Assembly: GCA_031385545.1 (NCBI GenBank)
Contig: JANNBN010000033.1
Span: forward strand, 1 to 64,000
Direction: 5' to 3'
DNA: 64,000 nucleotides
Source: JANNBN01 sp031385545
GTDB taxonomy: Bacteria > Actinomycetota > Acidimicrobiia > Acidimicrobiales > JANYDT01
Of this stretch, positions 44,637 through 53,912 are shown piece after piece. Within the stretch, counting starts at the first letter, position 1; each line of letters opens with the position of its first letter. A program made the translations under genes and the position numbers. The notes beneath the pieces are model-generated. The model made no database searches and was not told the origin of the DNA. It saw only the letters and a list, made by a program, of their open reading frames with translations.

Positions 44637-44708
44637 ACCAGTAGTATGCGCCAAGGTCGCCAGCGTGCCCGAATGTGGCGCGCTCGTGAAGTCGAACAAA
44701 GGAACAGA

Positions 44709-45851
44709 GTGGATCTTTTCGAGTATCAGGGACGTGCGGAGTTCGCCCGGTTCGGGCTTCCCGTGCCGTCAGGCGGCATCGCTGACGATGTTGACACTGC
44801 GATCACCGTCGCCGAAGCGGCCGGTTATCCCGTCGTCATCAAAGCCCAGGTGCAGGTGGGAGGTCGCGGCAAGGCGGGTGGCGTCAAGCTGGCCGAGAAC
44901 GCCGACGAGGTCCGTTTCCATGCCGGGAACATCCTTGGTATGGACATCAAGGGCCACGTGGTGAAGCGCCTCTTCATCGGCAATGCCGCTGACATCGCCG
45001 AGGAGTACTACGCCTCGTACACCCTTGACCGCAGCGCAAAGAAGCATCTGCTGATGCTGTCCGCCGAAGGTGGTGTGGAGATCGAGCAGGTCGCCGTAGA
45101 GAACCCCGATGCGCTCATCAAGCTGTACATCGATCCCGTCGACGGCATCTCGTTGGAGACCGCTCGCCAGGCATGTGTCGACGCCAAGCTCAACCCCATC
45201 GCTGTCGATCAGGCAGCCGAAATCCTGGTGAAGCTGTACACATGCTTCACCGAAGGCGACTGCGACTTGGCAGAGATCAACCCGCTGGTGCTCACCCCGA
45301 CGGGCAACGTTCTGTGCCTCGACGCGAAGGTCGCGCTCGACGAGAACGCGATGTATCGCCACGACTGGGCCGAATACGAAGCCACCGTGCTGCGGGACTC
45401 CCGCGAGACGCTCGCGCATTCCAAGGGGTTGCAGTACATCGGACTCGACGGAACCGTGGGCATCATCGCCAACGGGGCAGGGCTGGCCATGAGCACGCTC
45501 GACGTGGTCAACCAGGTCGGCGGCTCAGCCGCGAACTTCCTCGACATCGGCGGCGGTGCCAACGCAGACGTCATGGCAGGGGCACTTGAGGTCATCAACA
45601 CCGACCCGGCCGTGAAGTCGATCTTCATCAACATCTTCGGCGGCATCACCCGGGGCGAAGAAGTGGCCAAGGGCATCGTCGAGGCGATGGGCCGCGTGCA
45701 GCTCAAGGCTCCGATCGTCATCCGCCTCGACGGCACCAACGCCGAAGAAGGCCGGACAATCCTGGCCAATGCCGGCATTTCGGCCGACAAGCTCATCTCC
45801 AAGCCCACCATGCTCGAAGCAGCGCACGCTGCCGTTGCGCTGGCCAAGTAA
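44709..45851 (+). CDS. sucC: Succinate-CoA ligase beta subunit SucC
   Basis: ADP/GDP-forming succinyl-CoA synthetase of the TCA cycle, ATP-grasp beta chain, 380 residues. VDLFEYQGRAEFARFGLPVP is the family start. KAQVQVGGRGKAGGVKLA and DLAEINPLVLTPTG carry nucleotide- and metal-binding parts, and the C-terminal FVNIFGGITRGEEVA-like stretch (here FINIFGGITRGEEVAKGIV) is clear. GTG at 44709 is preceded by AAAGGA. It pairs with sucD 40 bases downstream. Confidence 0.96.
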   Translation: MDLFEYQGRAEFARFGLPVPSGGIADDVDTAITVAEAAGYPVVIKAQVQVGGRGKAGGVKLAENADEVRFHAGNILGMDIKGHVVKRLFIGNAADIAEEYYASYTLDRSAKKHLLMLSAEGGVEIEQVAVENPDALIKLYIDPVDGISLETARQACVDAKLNPIAVDQAAEILVKLYTCFTEGDCDLAEINPLVLTPTGNVLCLDAKVALDENAMYRHDWAEYEATVLRDSRETLAHSKGLQYIGLDGTVGIIANGAGLAMSTLDVVNQVGGSAANFLDIGGGANADVMAGALEVINTDPAVKSIFINIFGGITRGEEVAKGIVEAMGRVQLKAPIVIRLDGTNAEEGRTILANAGISADKLISKPTMLEAAHAAVALAK

Positions 45852-45891
45852 CCCGGCCACGTTCAGCGGAATTTAGAAAGTACACAGACAA

Positions 45892-46788
45892 ATGGCAATT
45901 TTCGTCAACGAGCACACCAAGGTCATCGTTCAAGGTCTCACCGGTGGCCAGGGCAAGTACCACGGGCTGCGCAACAAGGCGTATGGCACCCAGGTAGTCG
46001 GCGGCGTCACGCCCGGCAAGGGCGGCACAGACGTGGAGGGCATCCCTGTGTTCAACACGGTGGCCGAAGCGGTTGCAGCTACCGGCGCCGATGCGTCGTT
46101 CATCGCGGTTCCGCCCAAGGCTGCTTCGGCGGCAATCCTCGAAGCCGCTGCGGCCGGTATCCGGTTCATCGTCTGCATCACCGAAGGCATCCCTGCACAG
46201 GACGAGGCAAAGACCTACAACGTCTTGAAGCGTGACTACCCCAACACACGCCTGCTCGGCCCCAACTGCCCTGGCATCATCAGCCCTGGGTTGTGCAATA
46301 TCGGCATCACAGCAGGCGAAATAGCGTTGCCGCCGCAGCCAGGAAAGCCGGCCGTCGGCATCGTGTCGCGTTCCGGCACGCTCACCTACCAGGCGCTCTA
46401 CGAACTGAAGCAACAAGGCATCGGCGTGTCGACCTGCGTCGGCATCGGCGGCGACCCGGTTCCCGGCACGGCGTTCATCGACGTGCTGGCAGAGTTCCAG
46501 AACGACCCAGAGACCAAGGCGATCATCATGATCGGCGAGATCGGCGGCACCGGCGAGGAAGAGGCTGCTGAGTTCATCAAGGCGCATGTCACCAAGCCGA
46601 TGAGCGCCTATATCGCCGGGGTTACTGCGCCTGCAGGCAAGAAGATGGGTCATGCAGGCGCCATTGTCTCGGGTGGCAAGGGCACGGCTCAGGGCAAGAT
46701 GGACGCCCTCGCTGCGGCTGGTGTGAAGGTCGGCCTCAACCCGACCGAAGCCGGCGAACTGATGGCCGAGATCGTCAAGAGCTTGTAG
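45892..46788 (+). CDS. sucD: Succinate-CoA ligase alpha subunit SucD
   Basis: Alpha chain carrying the CoA-binding domain (VQGLTGGQGKYHGLRNKAYGTQVVGGVTPGKGG) and the phosphohistidine. The catalytic His is in KKMGHAGAIVSGGKGTAQGK. 298 residues, normal. It forms one operon with sucC. Confidence 0.97.
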   Translation: MAIFVNEHTKVIVQGLTGGQGKYHGLRNKAYGTQVVGGVTPGKGGTDVEGIPVFNTVAEAVAATGADASFIAVPPKAASAAILEAAAAGIRFIVCITEGIPAQDEAKTYNVLKRDYPNTRLLGPNCPGIISPGLCNIGITAGEIALPPQPGKPAVGIVSRSGTLTYQALYELKQQGIGVSTCVGIGGDPVPGTAFIDVLAEFQNDPETKAIIMIGEIGGTGEEEAAEFIKAHVTKPMSAYIAGVTAPAGKKMGHAGAIVSGGKGTAQGKMDALAAAGVKVGLNPTEAGELMAEIVKSL

Positions 46789-46864
46789 GGCGTGTCGATT
46801 TGGTGCCCATCGGTTCGTCGTATCAGTGGCACCATTCCCGGTGTCGCGCCGAAAGGAACCCGTC

Positions 46865-47233
46865 ATGCCCAGGTACACAGCCCTCATCTACGAAATCCCC
46901 GCATTTGCCAACCCGGAGTCCGCTGAGTTCCAAGCGATCATGGGTGAATACATGGCCTTCGGCGACGCTGCATCTGCCGCTGGTGTGATGAAAGGCGGCG
47001 AGGCCCTGATGCCGGTGCCTACTGCAACCACGGTCACCGTCCCGGGTGGCAAGGGCGGCGAACCCCTGACTGCCGACGGCCCGTTTGCCGAGACCAAAGA
47101 AGTGCTCACCGGCTTCTATCTGCTCGACTGCGCCGACCTCGACGAGGCACTCAAGTGGGCCGCGCAGATTCCCGCTGCGTGGACCGGAGGCAAAGTTGAA
47201 GTGCGGCCGGTGATCGACTTCTCGCACCCGTGA
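46865..47233 (+). CDS. DGPF/YCII-related protein linked to an ECF42 sigma factor
   Basis: 122 residues with the YCII-like fold. The diagnostic DGPFAETKEVLTGFYLLD motif lies near residue 75, giving the DGPF family name. Such genes almost always neighbour ECF42 sigma factors and are thought to be their targets or partners. A GAAAGGA ribosome site precedes the ATG at 46865. The stop overlaps the sigma gene's GTG (GTGA). Confidence 0.92.
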   Translation: MPRYTALIYEIPAFANPESAEFQAIMGEYMAFGDAASAAGVMKGGEALMPVPTATTVTVPGGKGGEPLTADGPFAETKEVLTGFYLLDCADLDEALKWAAQIPAAWTGGKVEVRPVIDFSHP

Positions 47234-48531
47234 CCGCTGCGGGTGAAGCAGCCGGCGACAATCTCGTCGAGCTGCTCCGAACCGAAGGACGCAAAGTCAT
47301 TGCCACGCTGGCCAGGCTCACAGGTGACATTGGTCTGGCCGAGGAATCGCTGCAGGATGCAATCGAACGTGCACTCATCATCTGGCCGAAGCAAGGCGTG
47401 CCGGACAGGCCCGCCGCATGGCTCACGACCACCGCCCGCAACAAGGCGCTTGACCGGATTCGACGAGAGTCGGGTCGTCCTGATCGGGAACGACAGTCGG
47501 CGTGGATTCGCACCACGCCGACTCCGTCGGTCGAAGAGCTGCACGATCTGCTGACCGAGTCGGTCATCGGCGACGATCAGCTGCGGCTGATGTTCACGGT
47601 ATGTCATCCAGCGTTGTCCCGCGAGGCAAGAGTGGCGTTGGCGTTGAAGACTGTCGGCGGTCTTTCGACAACAGAGATCGCGCGGGCGCTTCTGATACCC
47701 GAACCAACCGTGGCGCAGCGAGTGGTGCGGGCGAAACGCAAGATCTGCGACGCCCACATCGCCTTCCGCGTGCCGCCTGATCACGAGCTGCCGGCACGAT
47801 TGCAGACTGTGTTGGAGACGGTGTATTCGATCTTCACGGCAGGTCACCACCCTGCTGAGGGTGCCCTAGACGGTCGGCTCGATCTCGCGCTCGAAGGACA
47901 GCGAATCGCTGGGGAACTGGCACGCCTGATGCCGGACGAGCCGGAGTGCGTTGGTCTGTGGGCTCTCACGCTGGCGACGCACGCCCGCTCGCACGCCCGC
48001 GTCGATGCTGACGGTGGGGCAGTGTTGCTGGCTGACCAGGAGCGGGAACGGTGGGATCACGCCTCGATTCGAAAGGCTGATTCACTGTTGCGCAGCGTGC
48101 TCAGCAGCCGTCGCCCCGGACCTTTCCAGGTCCAAGCCGCCATTGCGTGTGTTCACGGGTTGGCCCGCACCTTCGCCGAGACTGACTGGACCGAGGTTGC
48201 TGCGCTCTACGCGTTGCTGTTCGAGTTGCAGCCGACACACGTGGTGCGGGTCAATTGGTCAGTAGCGGTGATGGAAGCAAGTGGAGCCGAGGCGGGTCTC
48301 CTGATTCTGAATCGCATCGACCGTGCCGAGTCCCCGCAGGTTGAGCGGTGGCACCTGTACTGGGTGACCAAGGCAGAGTTGGAACACCGCACGGGGCAGA
48401 TAGCGGCAGGCCTTGCCTCGCTCGAACAGGCACTCGCGTGTGACATGAACGACGCCGACCGAGCGTTGCTGGAGCGTCGCCGTGAGGAACGCGCTCAGTC
48501 ACGTGGAGCGCCACTACCGTCTGACGGGTGA
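47230..48531 (+). CDS. ECF42-type RNA polymerase sigma factor
   Basis: 433 residues. The N-terminal sigma-70 region 2 contains GDIGLAEESLQDAIERALIIWP and region 4 contains ALKTVGGLSTTEIARALLIPEPTVAQRVVRAKRKI. A long C-terminal TPR-like domain (about 185-420, with LELQPTHVVRVNWSVAVMEA) is the hallmark of ECF42. These have no cognate anti-sigma; the C-terminal domain is needed for activity. Starts at GTG overlapping the DGPF stop. The next gene also overlaps by 4 bases. Confidence 0.93.
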   Translation: MTAAGEAAGDNLVELLRTEGRKVIATLARLTGDIGLAEESLQDAIERALIIWPKQGVPDRPAAWLTTTARNKALDRIRRESGRPDRERQSAWIRTTPTPSVEELHDLLTESVIGDDQLRLMFTVCHPALSREARVALALKTVGGLSTTEIARALLIPEPTVAQRVVRAKRKICDAHIAFRVPPDHELPARLQTVLETVYSIFTAGHHPAEGALDGRLDLALEGQRIAGELARLMPDEPECVGLWALTLATHARSHARVDADGGAVLLADQERERWDHASIRKADSLLRSVLSSRRPGPFQVQAAIACVHGLARTFAETDWTEVAALYALLFELQPTHVVRVNWSVAVMEASGAEAGLLILNRIDRAESPQVERWHLYWVTKAELEHRTGQIAAGLASLEQALACDMNDADRALLERRREERAQSRGAPLPSDG

Positions 48532-49760
48532 GTTCGGGTCAACCTGGCGAGGACCGCATCGCTGCGTTCGACGTTGTGCGGGCCGTGGTTCTGATCGGCG
48601 TGTTCGCCATGAACTACATCGTCGAATGGAACGTCGAGGAGATCCGCGTCGGCGGATGGGGTCGGATCGACGCGCCTTCAGCGCTTCGATCCGTGATGAA
48701 CCCGTGGAATGGCCCATTGTCCACGCGATTTGCCGCCACACTGACGACGCTCGTTGGTACAGGTGTGGTGCTCCTGTCGTCGCGGTCCGTTGCGAGCGGT
48801 GACCCAGCGGCAATCCGTGAAGACCGATGGAGGCTTCGCCGCAGGGGTTTGTTGTTCGTGCTTGCCGGAGTGTTTTTCGATGTTGTGTGGCCGGGGGAGA
48901 TCCTGCACTTCGTCGGGCTGTATCTGATCATCTCCGCGTGGGTCATCACGTGGCGGGCGTCAATGCTGCTTGTCGCCGCCATAGGTGTGGCCGCCGCTAC
49001 CGCCGCGCAGCGGGCAGTCGTTTTTGCGACGGTTGGCACCGATGAGCCGTTCTCGTGGTGGGGAGGTTCCAGGATGGGCCGGCCCCGGTCCCTTGGTACG
49101 CCGCGCGGCTTCCTGTCGAACGTGTTGTCGTGGGGCGGCCATCCGGTCTTGCCCTGGTTGACGTTCGTGTTCATCGGGATGGCGATCGCCAAGTTGGATC
49201 TTCGGTCGCACCGGACGCGGCTTGCGCTGATTGCCACTGGCGTGGTTGCCGTAGCGAGCGGCTACGCCATGCGGTTCATCGGAAGGGCCGTGCTTCCGGA
49301 CCGCTGGGACTGGGTCGCCTCGACCGAGCCAGGTGGTTTCGGGAGGGTGGCACCGTTCGGTGGTGGTATGCCCGCTTATGTTATTGCAACCGTCGGAAGT
49401 TCTGTCGCGTTCCTCATCGGCGTGATGTGGCTTGCTGAACGATTTGAGACATCGTTACCGGTGCGGGTTCTCGCTCGGGCCGGCAAGGTCACGTTCACCA
49501 TCTACGTCGCTCATGGCGTCATCCCGTGGCTGCTGATCAACGAGGGCTGGGTGGGGCAGGACTTCGGGCTGCTTCGCAGCTTGGCAATTGCAGTATCGAG
49601 CTGGCTGGTGGCCGTTGTTGCGGGGGCGACCATGCATCGAGTGGTGGGTACAGGCCCGCTGGAGTGGCTGCTGAGGCAGATTTCAGGGCCGGCGCTGCGC
49701 CCGCGTTATGCGATCACCGAGGTCCCAGTAGCGGCTGGTACTCCGGATGACGTTCGATGA
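48528..49760 (+). CDS. DUF418-family membrane protein
   Basis: 410 residues with about ten membrane segments. DRIAAFDVVRAVVLIGVFAMN at the start, and the C-terminal GKVTFTIYVAHGVIPWLLINEG with PLEWLLRQISG, match the DUF418 (YeiB-like) and acyltransferase-3-like membrane family. Function unknown; some relatives acylate surface polymers. Translation is coupled to the ECF42 gene (GTGA), making it a likely member of that regulon. It converges with the GNAT gene, overlapping by 47 bases. Confidence 0.88.
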   Translation: MSSGQPGEDRIAAFDVVRAVVLIGVFAMNYIVEWNVEEIRVGGWGRIDAPSALRSVMNPWNGPLSTRFAATLTTLVGTGVVLLSSRSVASGDPAAIREDRWRLRRRGLLFVLAGVFFDVVWPGEILHFVGLYLIISAWVITWRASMLLVAAIGVAAATAAQRAVVFATVGTDEPFSWWGGSRMGRPRSLGTPRGFLSNVLSWGGHPVLPWLTFVFIGMAIAKLDLRSHRTRLALIATGVVAVASGYAMRFIGRAVLPDRWDWVASTEPGGFGRVAPFGGGMPAYVIATVGSSVAFLIGVMWLAERFETSLPVRVLARAGKVTFTIYVAHGVIPWLLINEGWVGQDFGLLRSLAIAVSSWLVAVVAGATMHRVVGTGPLEWLLRQISGPALRPRYAITEVPVAAGTPDDVR

Positions 49761-50007
49761 AACGTGCCACGTACGAGCATGACGGCACCACGCTCGCGTC
49801 GGCTGAACGCAGCTCGTTCAGGATGTGGGTCACGAGAACTGCCGCCAAGCCCCGCCCGCGGAAATCGGGCTGGGTGACCGTGTGGGGAAGCTCCACCGAC
49901 GTGCCGTCCACGATGTAGTCGGCAAATGCGGCGAGCCGACCGTCGATCAGCAGTTCGTAACGGTGTGGTGTCTTGTTGATGTCCAGTTCCGGCGGAGCGG
50001 GTGACAT
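49714..50007 (-). CDS. Small YidJ/Gcn5-related N-acetyltransferase
   Basis: 97 residues, the size of the YjdJ/GNAT_YJDJ subfamily. LPHTVTQPDFRGRGLAAVLVTHIL is the acetyl-CoA loop, and VVPSCSYVARFIERHPEYQPLL is the typical C-terminus. The longer open frame runs through the tRNA-Ser gene and is not coding; ATG at 50007 fits the family start (DINKTPHRYELLIDGRLAAFADY). Substrate unknown. Confidence 0.85.
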   Translation of the reverse strand: MSPAPPELDINKTPHRYELLIDGRLAAFADYIVDGTSVELPHTVTQPDFRGRGLAAVLVTHILNELRSADASVVPSCSYVARFIERHPEYQPLLGPR

Positions 50008-50080
50008 GTTTCGGGATGGCTCCTGTTGCTGAAATCGGAAACGCGATCGGTCGAGTCTGGCGTATTCTGTCGGTCCACCT

Positions 50081-50166
<86 letters not shown>

Positions 50167-50170
50167 CATC

Positions 50171-50202
50171 TGAAACGGGGCGCCTTCGGGTGCCCCGTTT
50201 CA
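50171..50202 (+). terminator. Hairpin terminator after tRNA-Ser(UGA)
   Basis: TGAAACGGGGC (50171-50181) pairs perfectly with GCCCCGTTTCA (50192-50202) over a 10-base loop containing CTTCGG. It begins five bases after the tRNA. A poor T tract follows. Confidence 0.8.
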
Positions 50203-50233
50203 GTTTGCGACGTCTCATGCCGATGTCAGCACG

Positions 50234-51355
50234 GTGAAGACGGTGCTGGCCCACGAGTGGTTCGTCACGCCCGCTGGGTCGGACAAGGTGGCGGCTCGAC
50301 TCGCCGCTGCACTCGACGTCGAACGGGTGGTCACAGCCATCGAAGACCCCTCCGTGTCGGCTGCCTTGCTGGGTAACCGGCGTGTCGACACACTGATCAC
50401 CAATCGACTTCCTGGGGCCGGGCCCCGCCGCATGCAGTACGCGCCAGCTCTGCTCGCAGCGTGGGCCGCCTCGCGGGTAGGCCCGGCAGACCTCCTCGTG
50501 TCCAGTACGCACTTCGGTGCGATAGGAGCGGGGCGCCGCTTCGACGGACCGCATATTGCGTACTGCTACAGTCCGCTGCGGTTCGCGTGGCGTCACGATC
50601 TTGAATCGCAAAGACTGAGCGGTCCTGCCGGGTCGGCAGCGAGCAAGCTGCTTCCCGTTGTCCGCCGGTTCGACAGGCACTCGGCGGATACCGCGTCGTT
50701 GTTCGTCGCGATCTCTTCTGCCATTGCCGAGCGGATCGAATCCGCGTACGGCCGCAAGGCAGCCGTGGTGCATCCGTGCGTCGACGTGGACCGGTTCGCA
50801 GACTTGGCAACTGCACGGGACGGCTCCGATCCAGAGTCCGACGGCTACCTGCTGTGTTTCGGTCGGATGGTCGCCTACAAGCGTGTGGACCTTGCGGTGC
50901 GCGTGTGCACCGCTCGTGGACTGCGGCTCGTGGTGGCTGGTTCGGGGCCGTGTGTTGCGGAGCTACGCAGGCTGGCCGGGCCCACGGTGAGCTTCGAGGA
51001 GAACGTGACCGACGAACGGTACCTGGACCTGCTTGCTGGCGCACAGGCACTGCTGTTCCCAGGAGAAGAGGACTTCGGCATCATCCCCGTTGAGGCGATG
51101 GCGGCAGGTGTTCCCGTTGTCGCGCTCGGAGTTGGGGGAGCGCTGGACACCGTCGTGGATGACGTGACCGGAGTGTTGTTCGCCGACCAGACGGAGCCGG
51201 CCCTGGCCGCAGCGGTTGATCGGGTACTCGCCCAGCGATTCGATGCGGCGAAGCTGCACGACCACGCCCGCCAGTTCCGCCCGGAGCAGTTCGACACGCA
51301 AATCAGGGCCATCGTTTCCGGGCACCTCGCGGCTGGAAACCGTGACCAGTGGTGA
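50234..51355 (+). CDS. GT4-family glycosyltransferase
   Basis: 373 residues of the GT-B fold. The N-terminal Rossmann half starts KTVLAHEWFVTPAGSDKVAARLAAALD. The C-terminal donor-binding half holds YLLCFGRMVAYKRVDLAV and FPGEEDFGIIPVEAMAAGVPVVALGVGGALDTVVD (E-x7-E motif). It probably adds a hexose to a lipid-linked repeat unit. GTG at 50234. It is the first gene of the glycan cluster after the tRNA-Ser terminator. Confidence 0.88.
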   Translation: MKTVLAHEWFVTPAGSDKVAARLAAALDVERVVTAIEDPSVSAALLGNRRVDTLITNRLPGAGPRRMQYAPALLAAWAASRVGPADLLVSSTHFGAIGAGRRFDGPHIAYCYSPLRFAWRHDLESQRLSGPAGSAASKLLPVVRRFDRHSADTASLFVAISSAIAERIESAYGRKAAVVHPCVDVDRFADLATARDGSDPESDGYLLCFGRMVAYKRVDLAVRVCTARGLRLVVAGSGPCVAELRRLAGPTVSFEENVTDERYLDLLAGAQALLFPGEEDFGIIPVEAMAAGVPVVALGVGGALDTVVDDVTGVLFADQTEPALAAAVDRVLAQRFDAAKLHDHARQFRPEQFDTQIRAIVSGHLAAGNRDQW

Positions 51356-51459
51356 GCGGTCCCTGACTTCACGCTCACGATCGAGATGGTGCGTCGCGTC
51401 AGCGTGACGCCGGGGGACGACTCCTCAAGGTTGACGAAGGACGAGCCGATGGTCAGACG

Positions 51460-53001
51460 ATGAACGGGAGCGCGGTCAGGCAGATTGGTGCTGACCCGGG
51501 CAACGCGCCGCTTGGCGCTGAGGCCGGAGTGTCTGCGGCCAGTGTGTCTGCGGCCAGTGTCTCGAACATCAGCACCGCGCGCGTCCGTACGATCCAGCGG
51601 GCATGGGTGTGGGTGCGTGTGACGCTCACGGTGCTCGGCGATTTCCTCGCTGTTGCAGGCGCGCTGTCGCTGGCGTTGAACCGTCGGCTGGACGGCGCAA
51701 CGTTGACATCGGCCGTTGCTCGACCGGCCGGGCGGACCATCACCTATCAAGCGGTGTCGCTGCTATTCGTTCTGGGATGGGTTCTGGCAGTGGCGACCAA
51801 CGGCGGGTACCAAACACGGCGCCTGCACTCGCTGTGGTACCAAGCTGCGTCGGTGTGGCGCAGTGCTCTCGGAGTCCTCGCGTTCCTGGGTGTGACCGGG
51901 CTTTTCCTTCGCCTGCAGTTCTCCAGGTCCTTCGTTCTTGTCGGCTTGTTGGGCTCGGTGGTCGGCACGCTGGCCGTGCGGGTTTGTGTGTTTTGGCTTT
52001 TCATAGGACTGCAACGTGTGGGGATCGCCGTGGACCGGGTTGTCCTGGTCGGCGCGCCCGTCGCAACTCACGGCATCAGGGTGCAGTTGGAGACGACGTC
52101 GTCGCGCAAGACCAGGGTCGTGGACGAAATCAGGTTGCCGCTCGCGGCTACCCCATCAGCGATCCTCAACCCAATTCTGCGGGTGGTGGAACGGCACGGG
52201 GCGACCAGCGTGGTGATGTGCGGTGCTGGGTCGCTGCCCTCAGGAACGGTGCGCGCGCTTGCAGCGAGGCTTGCGGGTACTGGTGTGTCTCTCGTCGTGG
52301 CGCCGGGTACCGCTGAGGCTGTTGGTCCTGGCGTGCAGTTACACCCGGTCGGCGACCTGTTCCTGTTGCGAGTTCGCGACTCGAACCCGAGTGTGGTCGG
52401 CCGGGTCTCGAAGGTGCTGCTGGACCGGTTGCTCGCGGCGGCATTGCTGCTGGTCGTCAGCCCGCTGATGGTCGTCATGGTTGTGCTCATCAGGCGCGGG
52501 TCAGCCGGCCCGGCGCTGTTCCGCCAGGAGCGCGTCGGGCGGCGCGGGCGCCCCTTCCAGATCTACAAGTTCCGGTCAATGACCGACGATGCCGAGGCCA
52601 GCCTTCGGCGCGATGGTCTGTGGGACGCGTACGTGGCCAACGGTTTCAAACTGCCGCATGGTGACGACCCTCGGGTTACCCGGATCGGTGCCGTGATGCG
52701 CCGGACCAGCCTGGATGAACTACCGCAATTGATCAACGTGGTGTTCGGGTCGATGAGCCTGGTCGGACCGCGTCCGGTAGTTCCAGCAGAGTTGGCCTGT
52801 TACGGAGACCTTGAGCTTGCATACACCGGAGTCCGTCCTGGTATCACTGGTTACTGGCAGGTGAATGGTCGCAGCGACGTCGGGTTCCCCGACCGTGCCG
52901 AACTGGACGCGTACTACTACGACAACAGATCAATTCGAGTCGATCTGCGCATCCTGTTCCGTACGGTCCTCGCGGTCGCGATGCGCGTCGGAGCACATTG
53001 A
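51460..53001 (+). CDS. Polyprenyl-phosphate sugar-phosphotransferase initiating exopolysaccharide synthesis
   Basis: 513 residues. An N-terminal region with four membrane segments (about 45-185) precedes a CoA-binding-like domain. A further membrane helix (about 325-345) is followed by the Bac_transf catalytic domain with FRQERVGRRGRPFQIYKFRSM and IGAVMRRTSLDELPQLINVVFGSMSLVGPRP. It transfers sugar-1-P to undecaprenyl phosphate (WcaJ/CpsE type). A 15-bp duplication near the N-terminus encodes repeated VSAAS. ATG at 51460. Confidence 0.9.
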   Translation: MNGSAVRQIGADPGNAPLGAEAGVSAASVSAASVSNISTARVRTIQRAWVWVRVTLTVLGDFLAVAGALSLALNRRLDGATLTSAVARPAGRTITYQAVSLLFVLGWVLAVATNGGYQTRRLHSLWYQAASVWRSALGVLAFLGVTGLFLRLQFSRSFVLVGLLGSVVGTLAVRVCVFWLFIGLQRVGIAVDRVVLVGAPVATHGIRVQLETTSSRKTRVVDEIRLPLAATPSAILNPILRVVERHGATSVVMCGAGSLPSGTVRALAARLAGTGVSLVVAPGTAEAVGPGVQLHPVGDLFLLRVRDSNPSVVGRVSKVLLDRLLAAALLLVVSPLMVVMVVLIRRGSAGPALFRQERVGRRGRPFQIYKFRSMTDDAEASLRRDGLWDAYVANGFKLPHGDDPRVTRIGAVMRRTSLDELPQLINVVFGSMSLVGPRPVVPAELACYGDLELAYTGVRPGITGYWQVNGRSDVGFPDRAELDAYYYDNRSIRVDLRILFRTVLAVAMRVGAH

Positions 53002-53026
53002 TGTGGTTGTTGTGACTGGAGATCTC

Positions 53027-53869
53027 ATGCGAAACGCAGTGGCCCTCAGGCCAGTAGAAGCTGACGCGGCAACCGACGCGCTCCGGCAGCTGCTTGCACT
53101 CGACACCGGTGTACTTAACCGTGCGTTTCGGTCCGCCACACCCTTTCCCCACGTCCTAGTCGATATCGAGCTGTCGGAAGCACTCACCTCGGCGTTTCCA
53201 GGTCCTGATTGGAACGGATGGACGCTGCTGCGCGACCAGTACCAACCGCACAAACGGCATTGCCCCGACATCGAACAGTTCCCGCCGTCGCTCCAACGGG
53301 TCGTTGAAGGGCTCAATGGGTCGCGAGCCGTCCAATGGCTTGAGCGGGTGACAGGGATCGATGGGTTGATCCCGGACCCCCATCTGACCGGCGGTGGCTT
53401 GCATGCCTCGACAGCTGGCGGGATCCTTTCACCGCATACGGACTTTCACGACTACGGACGCCTTGGCGTGTCGCGGCGGATCAACCTCCTGCTGTACATG
53501 AACCCCGGATGGACGTCAGCGGACGGCGGGTGCCTCGAGTTGTTCCATCCCGGAACCCGCACGGCGCCGGCGATGAGCGTGGTCCCTGCGGCAGGACGAA
53601 TTGTGATCTTCGAGACGAACGATCAATCGCCACACGGCTTCACCGTCCCGGTTGCTGCCGGCAAGACCCGCAACAGCGTGGCCCTCTATTTCTATACGGC
53701 GCGCCGACCCGACCACTTCTCTGGCACCGCCGCCACCGGATGGGCCGTCACGTCGGCACCGAGGGCGCGAGTCCGGTGGGAGACAAGCAAAGCTCTGCGC
53801 AGGATCGCATCTGGATTCGGTAAGCTCGCATATCATCTTGATCCGTTCGAGAAGGAATCCTCGAACTAG
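53027..53869 (+). CDS. 2-oxoglutarate/Fe(II)-dependent oxygenase (prolyl-4-hydroxylase-like)
   Basis: 280 residues with the double-stranded beta-helix iron site: His-x-Asp in GGILSPHTDFHDYG, a distal His in DQSPHGFTVPV and the 2OG-binding Arg in AGKTRNSVALYFYTARR. INLLLYMNPGWTSADGGCLELF supports a P4H-like fold. It hydroxylates an unknown substrate, plausibly a sugar, lipid or peptide of the surface polymer given its neighbours. ATG at 53027; a GTG at 53004 is an alternative. Confidence 0.87.
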   Translation: MRNAVALRPVEADAATDALRQLLALDTGVLNRAFRSATPFPHVLVDIELSEALTSAFPGPDWNGWTLLRDQYQPHKRHCPDIEQFPPSLQRVVEGLNGSRAVQWLERVTGIDGLIPDPHLTGGGLHASTAGGILSPHTDFHDYGRLGVSRRINLLLYMNPGWTSADGGCLELFHPGTRTAPAMSVVPAAGRIVIFETNDQSPHGFTVPVAAGKTRNSVALYFYTARRPDHFSGTAATGWAVTSAPRARVRWETSKALRRIASGFGKLAYHLDPFEKESSN

Positions 53870-53912
53870 GTCTGCGCTGCGACCCACTCTGCTCGCTCAC
53901 CAGCTGGAACGG

